DNA from: Campylobacter sp. RM12651
Lineage (GTDB): Bacteria > Campylobacterota > Campylobacteria > Campylobacterales > Campylobacteraceae
DNA: 64,000 nt
Direction: 5' to 3'
Assembly (NCBI RefSeq): GCF_022369475.1
Contig: NZ_CP059600.1
Span: 620,001 to 684,000 of the forward strand
Shown: piece after piece, positions 1 through 7,901 of the stretch
How the letters are laid out: every line of letters starts with the position of its first letter
Numbering within the stretch: position 1 is the first letter of the stretch
Position numbers and translations under genes: made by a program
The notes under the pieces: generated by a model
Databases searched by the model: none
What the model saw: only the letters and a program-made list of their open reading frames with translations
What the model was told of the DNA's origin: nothing

Positions 1-222
1 ATTTTTTATAGAAACGCATACAATACTGGACTTTTAATATTAGAGTGCAACGATACTGATAAAATTGCAGAAAATGATGAATTAGATATAGATATTACAA
101 ATGGAATTATTAAAAATATCACAAAAAACGAAAGCTATAAAATAAATCCAATCCCTGTATTTATGCAAGAATTATTAAATGCAGGTGGTTTGATTGAATA
201 CGCTAGTAAGGTTGCAAAATGA
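1..222 (+). CDS. leuD: 3-isopropylmalate dehydratase small subunit, C-terminal part (cut by window start)
   Basis: Only the last 73 codons are present; the frame is open from base 1 and ends in TGA at 220-222. The peptide contains [10 protein letters not shown] near its start and [12 protein letters not shown] at its end, both typical of the swivel-domain small subunit of isopropylmalate isomerase. With LeuC it converts 2-isopropylmalate to 3-isopropylmalate in leucine synthesis. The stop overlaps the leuB start (ATGA), so the two are co-transcribed and probably translationally coupled. The 5' part and promoter are outside the window. Confidence 0.9.
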   Translation: MFYRNAYNTGLLILECNDTDKIAENDELDIDITNGIIKNITKNESYKINPIPVFMQELLNAGGLIEYASKVAK

Positions 223-1256
223 ATAAAATTTGTGTAATTAAAGGCGATGGAATAGGCCCTGAAATAATCAATGAAGCTATAAGAGTTTTAAAAGTAGTTC
301 GCCCTGATTTAGAATATACTGAATGCTTAATGGGTGGAGCTGCGATTGATGAGGTTGGAGTTCCTTTACCACAAGAAACTATTGATGTAGCATTAAATTC
401 TAATGCAGTTTTATTTGGTGCAATTGGTGGAGAAAAATGGGATAAGCTAGAACGCCATTTAAGACCTGAGAGTGGATTATTAGCACTTAGAAAAGCTTTA
501 GGAGTATTTGCAAATCTTCGTCCTGCTTTTGTATATGATGGACTTGAAGAGCTTAGCACTATTAAAGCTAGTGTTGTAAAAGGCGTTGATTTACTTGTAG
601 TAAGAGAATTAACGGGTGGAATTTATTTTGGACAACCTAGAGAAAAACTAGCAGATAGAGCTTATAATACAATGGTTTATACTCGTGATGAGATAATTAG
701 AATTGCAAAAATTGGTTTTGAAAGTGCAATGAAACGCCGCAAAAAATTATGTATGGTAGATAAGGCTAATGTGCTTGAAACTTCAGCTTTATGGAGAGAA
801 GTTTGCGATGAGTTGGCTGTAAATTATCCTGAAGTTGAGTTAAGCTATATGTATGTAGATAATGCTGCTATGCAACTTATTAAAAATCCAAAGCAATTTG
901 ATGTGATTTTAACAGAGAATTTATTTGGAGATATTTTAAGTGATGAAGCTAGTATGGTAGTTGGCTCAATCGGATTACTTGCAAGTGCTAGTATAGGTGG
1001 AAAAGTTGGACTTTATGAGCCAATTCACGGAAGTGCTCCTGATATTGCTGGTCAAGGCATAGCAAATCCAATTGCTACGATTTTGAGTGCTGCTATGATG
1101 TTAAGATTTGCATTAAACGATGAAGTATCAGCATCAAAAATAGAAAACGCAGTAAAAAGAGTAATAAGCGAAGGCTATGGATGTGCTGATTTAGCTAATG
1201 CAAAAATTAAATTAAATACCCAAGAAATGGGCGAATTAGTAGCGAAGTATTGCTAA
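219..1256 (+). CDS. leuB: 3-isopropylmalate dehydrogenase
   Basis: NAD-dependent oxidative decarboxylation of 3-isopropylmalate to 2-oxoisocaproate, the step after LeuCD in cytoplasmic leucine synthesis. The 345-residue protein has the family length. Visible landmarks are GDGIGPE at residues 9-15, [10 protein letters not shown] (substrate loop), the signature [13 protein letters not shown] with its metal-binding aspartates, and [14 protein letters not shown] at the NAD site. The start ATG overlaps the leuD stop. The stop TAA (1254-1256) shares its last base with the ATG of the next gene. Nothing is missing or unusual. Confidence 0.97.
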   Translation: MNKICVIKGDGIGPEIINEAIRVLKVVRPDLEYTECLMGGAAIDEVGVPLPQETIDVALNSNAVLFGAIGGEKWDKLERHLRPESGLLALRKALGVFANLRPAFVYDGLEELSTIKASVVKGVDLLVVRELTGGIYFGQPREKLADRAYNTMVYTRDEIIRIAKIGFESAMKRRKKLCMVDKANVLETSALWREVCDELAVNYPEVELSYMYVDNAAMQLIKNPKQFDVILTENLFGDILSDEASMVVGSIGLLASASIGGKVGLYEPIHGSAPDIAGQGIANPIATILSAAMMLRFALNDEVSASKIENAVKRVISEGYGCADLANAKIKLNTQEMGELVAKYC

Positions 1257-1498
1257 TGCAAACAATTACCGCAGCAAAGATTTATGAAGAACAAGGGCTA
1301 AGAGAAGAAGCCCTTGAAATATATAAAAATATTTTAAAGCGTGATAAAAACAATCAAGCAGCTAAAGAAGGTATTTATAGATTAAGTGGTGCTAAGGTGC
1401 ATAAACTTGAGCTTAATTTATTAATGTATGATTTTTTTATGAATGCTAAAAGCGAACAAGAATATAATGAGTTTAAAAGGTGGCTAATAAATATATGA
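1256..1498 (+). CDS. small tetratricopeptide-like protein
   Basis: An 80-residue protein. I place the start at ATG 1256, inside the leuB stop (TAATG); an in-frame TTG at 1250 lies inside leuB and is unlikely. Residues 5-35 (AAKIYEEQGLREEALEIYKN) form a single TPR-type helix pair, and the C-terminal half is helical with DFFMNAKSEQEYNEFKRWL. It resembles the small conserved protein that in C. jejuni lies just before ciaD and cca (recalled as Cj0787). No catalytic residues are evident and the function is unknown; a protein-protein interaction role is the only reasonable guess. Confidence 0.75.
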   Translation: MQTITAAKIYEEQGLREEALEIYKNILKRDKNNQAAKEGIYRLSGAKVHKLELNLLMYDFFMNAKSEQEYNEFKRWLINI

Positions 1499-1863
1499 AT
1501 AATGAAGAATTATCACAAATGATTGATAGATTATCTCAAGTAGCAGCAGAAGAGATTAAAAAAGAATATGAAAAAACTGAAGAAGAGCAAATAAATGAAG
1601 TAAAAGCAGTAAATGAAATCAGTAGCGAAGAAGAGATAATAGCTAAGATTGAAGATATTCAAAGAGCTAAAGAAACTACTAGCACAGCTATGCTATCAAC
1701 TTATGAAAAGCAATATTTATTGAAAATTAAAGAAAGAATTTTAGTTCTTTTTGAAGCTTTAAACACTAAGCAAAATGAAGAAGATTTACAAAAAAGATTA
1801 GAAATAACAATATCTTTTATTGAATTTTTACTAGCAAGTATTGAAGAGCGTTTAAAAAATTAA
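1495..1863 (+). CDS. conserved Campylobacter protein in the CiaD position (helical, acidic)
   Basis: A 122-residue protein starting at ATG 1495, which overlaps the previous stop by four bases; the upstream in-frame GTG at 1480 is less likely. The N-terminal half is acidic and Glu-rich with coiled-coil character (residues 15-60). The C-terminal half, from YLLKIKERILVLFEAL to FIEFLLASIEERLKN, looks like a conserved folded helical unit. It lies directly upstream of cca, where C. jejuni has ciaD (recalled as Cj0788), a secreted effector with a MAP-kinase docking-like motif. KIKERILVLF has the basic-then-hydrophobic pattern of such a site. Orthology is inferred from position and character, not proven. 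Confidence 0.6.
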   Translation: MNNEELSQMIDRLSQVAAEEIKKEYEKTEEEQINEVKAVNEISSEEEIIAKIEDIQRAKETTSTAMLSTYEKQYLLKIKERILVLFEALNTKQNEEDLQKRLEITISFIEFLLASIEERLKN

Positions 1864-2924
1864 TGCTTCCTTGGGATGATGAGACTTTTTTAACAATACA
1901 ATTAATTTTATCAAAATACACAAAAAGAGCTTATTTTGTGGGTGGTTGTGTTAGAGATATTTATCTAAGTAATAATACAAATGATTATGATATAGAGATT
2001 TATGATGTAAGTCCTAGTAAAATGGAGCAGATTGCTAAAGAATTAAACGCTTTAGGTGTAGGCAAAAGTTTTTTTGTATATAAAAAAGCAAATTATGATT
2101 TAGCACTTGCAAGAACAGAGAAAAAAACAGGCGATTTACATACGGATTTTCGTGTAAAAGTTGAAACAAGCATATACAAAGGCTCGCTTAGAAGAGATTT
2201 TCGTATGAATACAATAATGATTAATATTTTTACACAAGAAATAATAGACTTACATAAAGGCATACGAGATTGTAAAAAAAAGCTAATTAGAATAGTGAAT
2301 TATTATACATTCAAAGAAGATTCGCTAAGGCTTTTAAGATTTATTCAATTTATCGCAAGATTTAAGCTAAAGACTAAGAAAAAGGATTTAAGGTATCTAA
2401 AAAAAATTGATATTTCAAACCTTAGCAAGGATAGAATTTATAATGAATTAATAAAATTATTTGAAGCAAAATACCCTGAAATTGGGCTTTATTATTTGTA
2501 TAAACTAAATTTATTTGAAAAATGTTTCGGTTTTAGTGTTAGCAAATATGAATTTTTTGCTGTTTTAAAAAAGATTAAAGATAATAAGAATTTAGTTTGT
2601 AAGGAAAAAAGATTTGCTTTAATGTTTTTTTATTTTATTGATTATTTTAATATATATTATCAATTTATGCCTTATAAAAAAATGCTTTTCTTTTTAACAA
2701 AAGAGCCAAATTTTAATGATTTAAATGACTATAATTTATGTAAAATTGCTATTAAAATGCCACTTAGAGAGTGGCTTGGGCTAAATAAGGATATTGTAAA
2801 ACGAGCTAAAGAATTAGGAATTTATAATGACAAAATAAAAGTCGTATATGAAAATATTAGCTCAAAAGAAGAAGCACTAATATGCGAAGAAAAAGCCATT
2901 AAGGAGTATATGAAAAATGTTTAA
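1863..2924 (+). CDS. cca: CCA tRNA nucleotidyltransferase / poly(A) polymerase family
   Basis: Class II nucleotidyltransferase that adds or repairs the 3' CCA of tRNAs. Visible are GGCVRD at residues 27-32 (nucleotide-binding loop), the metal-binding DYDIEIYD at 41-48, and RRDFRMNTI, the RRD-type motif that follows the catalytic head. The helical tail (about residue 150 onward) is Lys/Phe/Tyr-rich and poorly conserved, as usual in this family. At 353 residues it is slightly short, with no HD domain. ATG 1863 overlaps the previous TAA by one base, and its own end overlaps trmL by eight bases. Confidence 0.93.
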   Translation: MLPWDDETFLTIQLILSKYTKRAYFVGGCVRDIYLSNNTNDYDIEIYDVSPSKMEQIAKELNALGVGKSFFVYKKANYDLALARTEKKTGDLHTDFRVKVETSIYKGSLRRDFRMNTIMINIFTQEIIDLHKGIRDCKKKLIRIVNYYTFKEDSLRLLRFIQFIARFKLKTKKKDLRYLKKIDISNLSKDRIYNELIKLFEAKYPEIGLYYLYKLNLFEKCFGFSVSKYEFFAVLKKIKDNKNLVCKEKRFALMFFYFIDYFNIYYQFMPYKKMLFFLTKEPNFNDLNDYNLCKIAIKMPLREWLGLNKDIVKRAKELGIYNDKIKVVYENISSKEEALICEEKAIKEYMKNV

Positions 2925-3384
2925 TATAGTTTTAGTTGAGCCAAGAATTGCAGGAAATGTAGGGACAATAGGTAGAATGTGCTATAACTTAGGTTTTAAA
3001 TTACATCTTGTTGGACCTCATTTTTTGGACTTTTCAAGCAAAAAGATTATGCACGCAGGTCTTGATTATTGGGATAAACTTGAGCCGATTTTTTGGGATA
3101 ATGCAAAGGATTTTTTAGCTAATAATGATATTGCTAAAATGAAATTCGCTAGCACAAAATCAAAAAATCCTTATTTTAACGCTAGTTTTAATGAAGGAGA
3201 TTTCATAGTGTTTGGAAGTGAGAGTTTTGGTTTGCCACAGCCTGAAATTAAAGAGATTTTAAGCAATGAAAATACCTTTTTAATACCTATGAAAAGTTAT
3301 GGCAGGTCGCTTAATCTAGCTCAAAGCGTTGCGTTTTTAAGCTCGGAAGCCTTAAGGCAGAATTTTAAAAATTTTAGTATTTAG
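2917..3384 (+). CDS. trmL: tRNA (cytidine(34)-2'-O)-methyltransferase, SPOUT family
   Basis: A 155-residue SpoU/TrmL-type methyltransferase that 2'-O-methylates the wobble base of leucine tRNAs. The sequence opens with FNIVLVEPRIAGNVGTIGRMC (N-G-N-x-G-R region) and later has FGSESFGLP, followed by PMKSYGRSLNLAQSVAF, the SPOUT knot that binds S-adenosylmethionine. The length is right for the minimal single-domain TrmL. It is last in the leuB-TPR-ciaD-position-cca operon and ends just before a strong shared hairpin. The pairing with cca suggests a tRNA maturation unit. Confidence 0.93.
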   Translation: MFNIVLVEPRIAGNVGTIGRMCYNLGFKLHLVGPHFLDFSSKKIMHAGLDYWDKLEPIFWDNAKDFLANNDIAKMKFASTKSKNPYFNASFNEGDFIVFGSESFGLPQPEIKEILSNENTFLIPMKSYGRSLNLAQSVAFLSSEALRQNFKNFSI

Positions 3385-3386
3385 TA

Positions 3387-3414
3387 TTTATCTAGTTACT
3401 ACTAACTAGATAAA
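3387..3414. terminator. bidirectional hairpin between trmL and copA
   Basis: A perfect 11-bp stem, TTTATCTAGTT (3387-3397) and AACTAGATAAA (3404-3414), with a 6-base loop. On the plus strand it is followed by TTATTTTTT. The TAG stop of copA (minus, 3402-3404) lies within loop and stem, so one structure can end both convergent transcripts. Confidence 0.8.
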
Positions 3415-5360
3415 TTATTTTTTCTAAACAAAAGCAAAGAATTAAATACCACAACAAGCGATGAAATACTCATAAGCATAGCACAAAGTGCAGGATTTAA
3501 ATGCAAATTAATCTCGCTAAAAACCCCACAAGCTAGAGCAATTCCTATGAAATTATAAAAAAACGATATGAATAAATTTTGCTTAATCTTACTATAAGCT
3601 TTATCAAAAATCTCAAAAAGTTTTATGATTTTAATCAAATCATTTTTTAGCAATATCGCATCGGCTTTATTTTTAGCAATTGCATTTGCGTTGCTAAATG
3701 ATATACCAAAATTAGCCGTTCTTAATGCCTTAATATCATTAGCCCCGTCCCCAATAAATACGCTTTTTGCGTTTAAATTCTTTATTATCGCAGCTTTATT
3801 TTCAGGTGTAACTCTAAAATAATATTCGCTAATTTCTAGTTTGCTTGCTAGATTTTCTACTCTTTCTTTACTATCTCCGCTAATTATTATTATTCTTTTA
3901 TTGAGTGATTTTAAAAAGCTAATTAATTCTTTTGCATTTTCGTTAATTTCGTTTTCTAGAGTAATTTTGCCTAAATACAAATCATTTTTATAGCATAAAA
4001 ACTCATTTTCGCAAGGTTTTATTTCTACTTTTAAATTCTCATCAGTATAAATTAAAGAATTATCCTTTAAAGCACAAGTTCCATTTAAATCTAAAAAATC
4101 AGTAAAATTATTCGTAATACTCTTAGCTATTGGGTGATTTTGAGTATTTTCAATACTTGCAATTAGCCTAAAATCAGCTTCACTTAAATCGTGTGATATT
4201 TTTTGCACGGAATTTGTAAGTGTGCCTGTTTTATCAAAAACAAAGCATTCTATATCTTTTATTGAGTTAATTAGCTCTGGATTTTTTAAAATTATTCCTT
4301 CTTTAAAGCATAAATTAATGCAAATTACTATTACCATAGGAATTGCAAGTCCTAAGGCACATGGACACGAGATTAACAACACACTACTAACATAAAAAAA
4401 CACTTTAGAAGAATCTATAAAATACCAAGCAAGTCCTGTAATACTAGCAATTATACAAATTATTAATACAAAATATTTGCTAATCTTATCAACTAATTTA
4501 AAGGCTTTTAAATCCTTATTATTAGCTTTCATTGCTTCATCTTTAAGCTTTTCAAGTGAGCTTTCATAATAAGTGCTAGTTGCTTTTATCTTTAATAATT
4601 CGCCCTTATTAATGCTACCTGCATAAACTAATTCTCCTATTTTTTTGCTTAGACTAAAGCTTTCTCCACTAATAACGCTCTCATCAATTAAGGCTTCATT
4701 TAGACATATTCCATCTACTAAGATTTCTTCGCCGTTTTTAATAAGTAGCTCATCATCTTTATTTATTTGATTTGCTTTTATTATTTTATTGTTTGCTAGG
4801 GTTATTGTAGGGATTTTGCTTGGTGTGATTAAAGAATTTGCTTTAGCTTTTGCTTTATTTTCAATAAATTTTCCAAGCCTAATCACAAAGCAGACAAAAG
4901 TGCTTTCAAAAAAGAAATGATGATGAATACTAAAAAATGAATAAAAATAATTAATGCTAATTCCAAGCACTACAAGTAAATCCATTCCATAGCTTTTATG
5001 AAATATTACTCTTTTATAAAAATCAAGCGAAAGTAAAATAGCCAAACTTGCAAAAACACAAGAGAATAAAAAGCTAAAATCAATAAAAGTTAAAACACTA
5101 AAAATCGCTAAAAAAATTAGCCTAATGCCTTCGTAAGTTTTTTTTGCATTTATTTTTTCTAAGCTTACTTCAAAGCCTAGTTTTTTGATAGCAAAAATTA
5201 GCTTTTCACTATCAAAATCATCATTTACACTAAATTCTCCAAATTTATTGATAAAATCAACCCTTGCATCTATTACGCCTAATTTTAAGGCTTCTTGTTT
5301 GATTGAATTAGCACAATTTACACAATGCATTCCGTTAATAAAAAGCCTTATATTTTTCAT
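3402..5360 (-). CDS. copA: copper-translocating P-type ATPase
   Basis: A 652-residue P1B-type ATPase exporting Cu(I) across the inner membrane. In order: an N-terminal heavy-metal domain with GMHCVNC at residues 10-16; membrane helices from about 78; actuator-domain SGES at 231-234 (usually TGES); CPC at 332-334 in the transport helix; phosphorylated Asp376 in DKTGT; the HP pair at 409-410; and GDGANDIKA in the hinge. The last two helices carry FFYNF and MSISS, which fit the Cu(I)-specific YN and MxxSS signatures. The start overlaps the copZ stop (ATGA), giving a copZ-copA operon. No copper-responsive regulator is visible nearby. Confidence 0.95.
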   Translation of the reverse strand: MKNIRLFINGMHCVNCANSIKQEALKLGVIDARVDFINKFGEFSVNDDFDSEKLIFAIKKLGFEVSLEKINAKKTYEGIRLIFLAIFSVLTFIDFSFLFSCVFASLAILLSLDFYKRVIFHKSYGMDLLVVLGISINYFYSFFSIHHHFFFESTFVCFVIRLGKFIENKAKAKANSLITPSKIPTITLANNKIIKANQINKDDELLIKNGEEILVDGICLNEALIDESVISGESFSLSKKIGELVYAGSINKGELLKIKATSTYYESSLEKLKDEAMKANNKDLKAFKLVDKISKYFVLIICIIASITGLAWYFIDSSKVFFYVSSVLLISCPCALGLAIPMVIVICINLCFKEGIILKNPELINSIKDIECFVFDKTGTLTNSVQKISHDLSEADFRLIASIENTQNHPIAKSITNNFTDFLDLNGTCALKDNSLIYTDENLKVEIKPCENEFLCYKNDLYLGKITLENEINENAKELISFLKSLNKRIIIISGDSKERVENLASKLEISEYYFRVTPENKAAIIKNLNAKSVFIGDGANDIKALRTANFGISFSNANAIAKNKADAILLKNDLIKIIKLFEIFDKAYSKIKQNLFISFFYNFIGIALACGVFSEINLHLNPALCAMLMSISSLVVVFNSLLLFRKNNLSS

Positions 5361-5545
5361 ACTAATTTACCTAATCTAAATCCTAATTCTAAAAGCTCAT
5401 CTTCAAATTCTTCTTTATTCGCATTTATAAAAATATATTTTAAATCATCACTAAAAGTAATTGTTCCGAAATCTTCTTCTAAAGCATTTTTTATCTTATT
5501 TACACAATGATTGCAATTTACATTAAAAATCTCATATTTTTTCAT
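5357..5545 (-). CDS. copZ: heavy-metal-associated domain protein, CopZ-like copper chaperone
   Basis: A single HMA domain of 62 residues with its CxxC at residues 11-14 (NVNCNHC). The glycine and methionine of the usual GMTCxxC are replaced. I choose ATG 5545 because AAAGGAG lies about 7 bases upstream (5551-5557); an ORF extension to 5581 would run into the preceding gene. It probably hands Cu(I) to CopA, whose start overlaps its stop. The protein is slightly shorter than the usual 68-70 residues but covers the complete beta-alpha-beta-beta-alpha-beta fold. Confidence 0.88.
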   Translation of the reverse strand: MKKYEIFNVNCNHCVNKIKNALEEDFGTITFSDDLKYIFINANKEEFEDELLELGFRLGKLV

Positions 5546-5555
5546 TTTATCTCCT

Positions 5556-6338
5556 TTAAAAAATGTAGCTTTCCCCATCATCTGGGATTAAAACTCTATC
5601 GTTTAAATTATTCTTATTTACAAATTCTTTTAAAGCTTTTCTAGTTAAAATACAATGATTAATAGCTTCTAAATGAACGGCTATTATCTTGCTAGTTGAT
5701 ATTTTAGCAATATTTTTAATATCGTTTTCATTCATAATAATACTATCATCAAATCCTAAAACCATAGCATTTCCAGCATTTACAATAACAATATCATAAT
5801 TTTGTTTTAAAGTATTTTCAACATCTTTTGTTAAAACACTATCTCCTATTAAATAAACACTTTTGCAATCTTTTGCACTAAAAATAACTCCCATAGTATC
5901 ACCTAAAAGCCTTGCTAATTCTTCGTTTTTATATATTTCTTCGCTTCCGTGTTTTGCTTTAGTTTTTGTTAGTTTTACTCCTTGAAATTCTAAAGTATCG
6001 CTTAAAATCTCAAGATTTTTAAATCCTAAATCTTTAAAATAATTATAATCTTGATTATCTTGAACGAAAACTTTAATATTTTTATCTAATTTTTTACAGG
6101 TATACTCATCTATATGGTCTAAATGATTATGAGTAATTATTACAGCATTTACATCATTTATAATTTCTTCAAAACTAAATGGCAAATCCACTAAAGGATT
6201 TCTTAAATGTGAATTATAAGTATTTGCAAAACCTTCATAAGTGCCTTTTGGTGCTAACATAGGGTCTATTAAAAAACACACATTATTTATAGTGATTTTT
6301 ACACAAGCACTTCTAATTAATTGAACTTTTGTATTCAT
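5556..6338 (-). CDS. metallo-beta-lactamase-fold hydrolase, UlaG-like
   Basis: A 260-residue cytoplasmic protein (no signal peptide) with the metal-binding motif HNHLDH at residues 70-75, a later KHGSEE histidine, the bridging aspartate in LIGDSV, and a histidine in AVHLEAINH. This is the UlaG/RomA-type branch often annotated as MBL-fold metallohydrolase; the substrate is unknown. It lies downstream of an HxlR-family regulator on the same strand. A copy of that regulator's likely operator (6393-6405) sits just upstream of a GATAAT -10 element (6373-6378). A stress- or electrophile-responsive role is inferred from this context only. Confidence 0.85.
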   Translation of the reverse strand: MNTKVQLIRSACVKITINNVCFLIDPMLAPKGTYEGFANTYNSHLRNPLVDLPFSFEEIINDVNAVIITHNHLDHIDEYTCKKLDKNIKVFVQDNQDYNYFKDLGFKNLEILSDTLEFQGVKLTKTKAKHGSEEIYKNEELARLLGDTMGVIFSAKDCKSVYLIGDSVLTKDVENTLKQNYDIVIVNAGNAMVLGFDDSIIMNENDIKNIAKISTSKIIAVHLEAINHCILTRKALKEFVNKNNLNDRVLIPDDGESYIF

Positions 6339-6392
6339 AAAATCTCCTTAAATTAAATTAAAGGATAGATATTATCTTTTTTAAAAATAATT

Positions 6393-6405
6393 GTAAATTA
6401 CTTAC
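6393..6405 (-). promoter_or_regulatory. putative HxlR operator upstream of the MBL-fold hydrolase
   Basis: The minus-strand sequence GTAAGTAATTTAC is identical over 13 bases to 6801-6813 (plus strand), next to the regulator's own promoter. It is an imperfect palindrome (GTAAnTnAnTTAC) and overlaps the hxlR stop codon. A likely -10, GATAAT, lies at 6373-6378, so the site would cover the -35 region of the hydrolase promoter. Confidence 0.55.
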
Positions 6406-6775
6406 TTTTTCGTATGTATGATAAGCTTTTTTCATTTAAAGCATTAAATAATTTCTTTTCTTTTAAAACTTCAATGCCTATTTCTTGAAAAATAATAATT
6501 GCTTTTAACATTTGCTTTCCACGATTTGTTAAAAAATATTCTACTTTTAGCGGATAGCCATCATAAGTTATTTTATCTACTAAGCCATTTTCTCTTAATT
6601 GATTTAGGTGTTCAAGAAGCATTTTTTGACTAATTCCAATTATATCTTTTTGTAATTTTGATAAAGAAGAATTACCTAAACTTAATTGAAAAATGATTAT
6701 GCTTTTCCATTTTCCATTTATCATATTTGCAGCTATTTGCAAAGGACAGGTTACATTATTCATATTTATTTGCAT
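6398..6775 (-). CDS. HxlR-family (DUF24) winged-helix regulator
   Basis: A 125-residue MarR-like winged helix with the HxlR hallmarks: an N-terminal cysteine (Cys10 in NVTCPLQ), GKWKSIIIFQL, the recognition region ISQKMLLEHLNQLRENGLV, and the wing ending in YPLKVEYFLTNRGKQM. In this family the N-terminal cysteine senses electrophiles or oxidants; C. jejuni has two such proteins, RrpA and RrpB. RBS AAGGAG precedes the start. A TACTTAC/GTAAGTA inverted repeat lies directly upstream and a second copy of part of it precedes the downstream hydrolase, so autoregulation and control of the hydrolase are likely. Confidence 0.9.
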   Translation of the reverse strand: MQINMNNVTCPLQIAANMINGKWKSIIIFQLSLGNSSLSKLQKDIIGISQKMLLEHLNQLRENGLVDKITYDGYPLKVEYFLTNRGKQMLKAIIIFQEIGIEVLKEKKLFNALNEKSLSYIRKSK

Positions 6776-6787
6776 AAAAACTCCTTA

Positions 6788-6813
6788 TACTTACAAATTC
6801 GTAAGTAATTTAC
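6788..6813. promoter_or_regulatory. putative HxlR operator in the hxlR / CDF intergenic region
   Basis: A perfect 7-bp inverted repeat TACTTAC (6788-6794) and GTAAGTA (6801-6807) with a 6-base spacer; it continues into the 13-mer GTAAGTAATTTAC (6801-6813) that recurs at 6393-6405. It lies between the hxlR start and its likely -10, where binding would block transcription. Confidence 0.6.
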
Positions 6814-6829
6814 ATTTACTTAAATATGA

Positions 6830-6837
6830 ATTATAAT
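6830..6837. promoter_or_regulatory. palindromic -10 element serving both directions
   Basis: ATTATAAT is its own reverse complement, so TATAAT is readable on both strands. It is suitably placed for hxlR (minus) and for the CDF gene (plus, start 6893). No clear -35 is seen on either side, as is usual in Campylobacter. Transcription starts were not determined. Confidence 0.45.
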
Positions 6838-6892
6838 CATAAAAATTAAAAAGGATTAAAGTTATCCTAAAACTCAATTTAAAGGAAAAACA

Positions 6893-7876
6893 ATGACTTG
6901 CACCTATCAAGACTTAATTCATAAACCAATAAAACAACATTCAAACAATCATTCTTGTAATCACTCACACCATAACCACTCCCATAATAATTCTAATCAC
7001 TCACAAGAACACCACGACCATTCTCATACTCATTCTTATGATTTTACTAAGAATAAAAAAGCATTATTATTAAGCTTTATAGTAACTTTTGTAGTAATGT
7101 TTGCTGAATTAATTTATGGGTATTTAGCTAATTCTTTAGCATTAATTAGTGATGCACTTCATATGATAACACACGCTTTTGCATTGATAATAAGTTTTAT
7201 TGCACTAATATTTATTAATAAACAAGATAGTAAAAAAACTTATGGATATTATAGAAGCGAAATAATAGCTGCTTTTATAAATGCTATTATGATAGCTATA
7301 TTTACTATATTTATCATCTATGAAGCTATTGAAAAACTATTAAACCCAAGTAAAATAGATATAAAGACTATGCTTATAGTATCTTGCTTTGGACTTGTAG
7401 CAAATATAATTAGTGCTTTATTATTAATGAAAGCTGATACAAGTAATTTAAATATTAAATCAAGTCTAATTCATATGCTAAGTGATTTACTTAGTTCTGT
7501 TGCAATTATTATTGGTGGGATTATTGTTTATTATACTGATTTTTATTTTATTGATTCAATACTAGCTTTATTAATAGCTTTAGTAATTGCTAAGTGGTCT
7601 ATATCATTATTTAAACAAAGCTTAGATATTTTACTTGAGAGTTCATTCATTGAGATTAGTGAAGTAAAAGAATTTATATTAAAGCAAGATTTAAATATAA
7701 AAGATATTCACGATATACACATTCATTCAATCTCTCAAGATTATCATATACTAACAGCTCATATAATCTTAGATGATTTAAATGAGTTTAAAAGTGTTTT
7801 ACAAAAGCTTAATGCTTTACTTAAGAATAAGTTTAATATACATCATATTACTATTCAGCCAGAAATTAGCGAATAA
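6893..7876 (+). CDS. cation diffusion facilitator (CzcD/ZitB-like) with His-rich N-terminus
   Basis: A 327-residue inner-membrane proton antiporter that exports divalent cations, most likely zinc. Residues 10-48 hold 14 histidines, a long metal-collecting segment. About six membrane helices follow, then a C-terminal domain (about 240-325) rich in HDIHIHS and HILTAHI. The transport site in helix 5 is the usual H194-x3-D198 (HMLSD), but helix 2 reads H90-x3-H94 (HMITH), where most zinc members have HxxxD. The gene is divergent from hxlR and convergent with der, with its stop inside a shared hairpin. Metal choice is inferred. Confidence 0.92.
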   Translation: MTCTYQDLIHKPIKQHSNNHSCNHSHHNHSHNNSNHSQEHHDHSHTHSYDFTKNKKALLLSFIVTFVVMFAELIYGYLANSLALISDALHMITHAFALIISFIALIFINKQDSKKTYGYYRSEIIAAFINAIMIAIFTIFIIYEAIEKLLNPSKIDIKTMLIVSCFGLVANIISALLLMKADTSNLNIKSSLIHMLSDLLSSVAIIIGGIIVYYTDFYFIDSILALLIALVIAKWSISLFKQSLDILLESSFIEISEVKEFILKQDLNIKDIHDIHIHSISQDYHILTAHIILDDLNEFKSVLQKLNALLKNKFNIHHITIQPEISE

Positions 7877-7901
7877 TTAGGAATTAACTTCCTAATTATT
7901 C
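7871..7901. terminator. bidirectional hairpin between the CDF gene and der
   Basis: A perfect 13-bp stem, GAATAATTAGGAA (7871-7883) and TTCCTAATTATTC (7889-7901), with loop TTAAC. The TAA of the CDF gene (7874-7876) and the TAA of der (minus, 7896-7898) both lie within the stem arms. Confidence 0.85.

Noticed and set aside
203-559. Minus-strand frame of 118 residues
   Set aside because: It is a shadow of leuB, with low-complexity Ser/Pro composition and no RBS.
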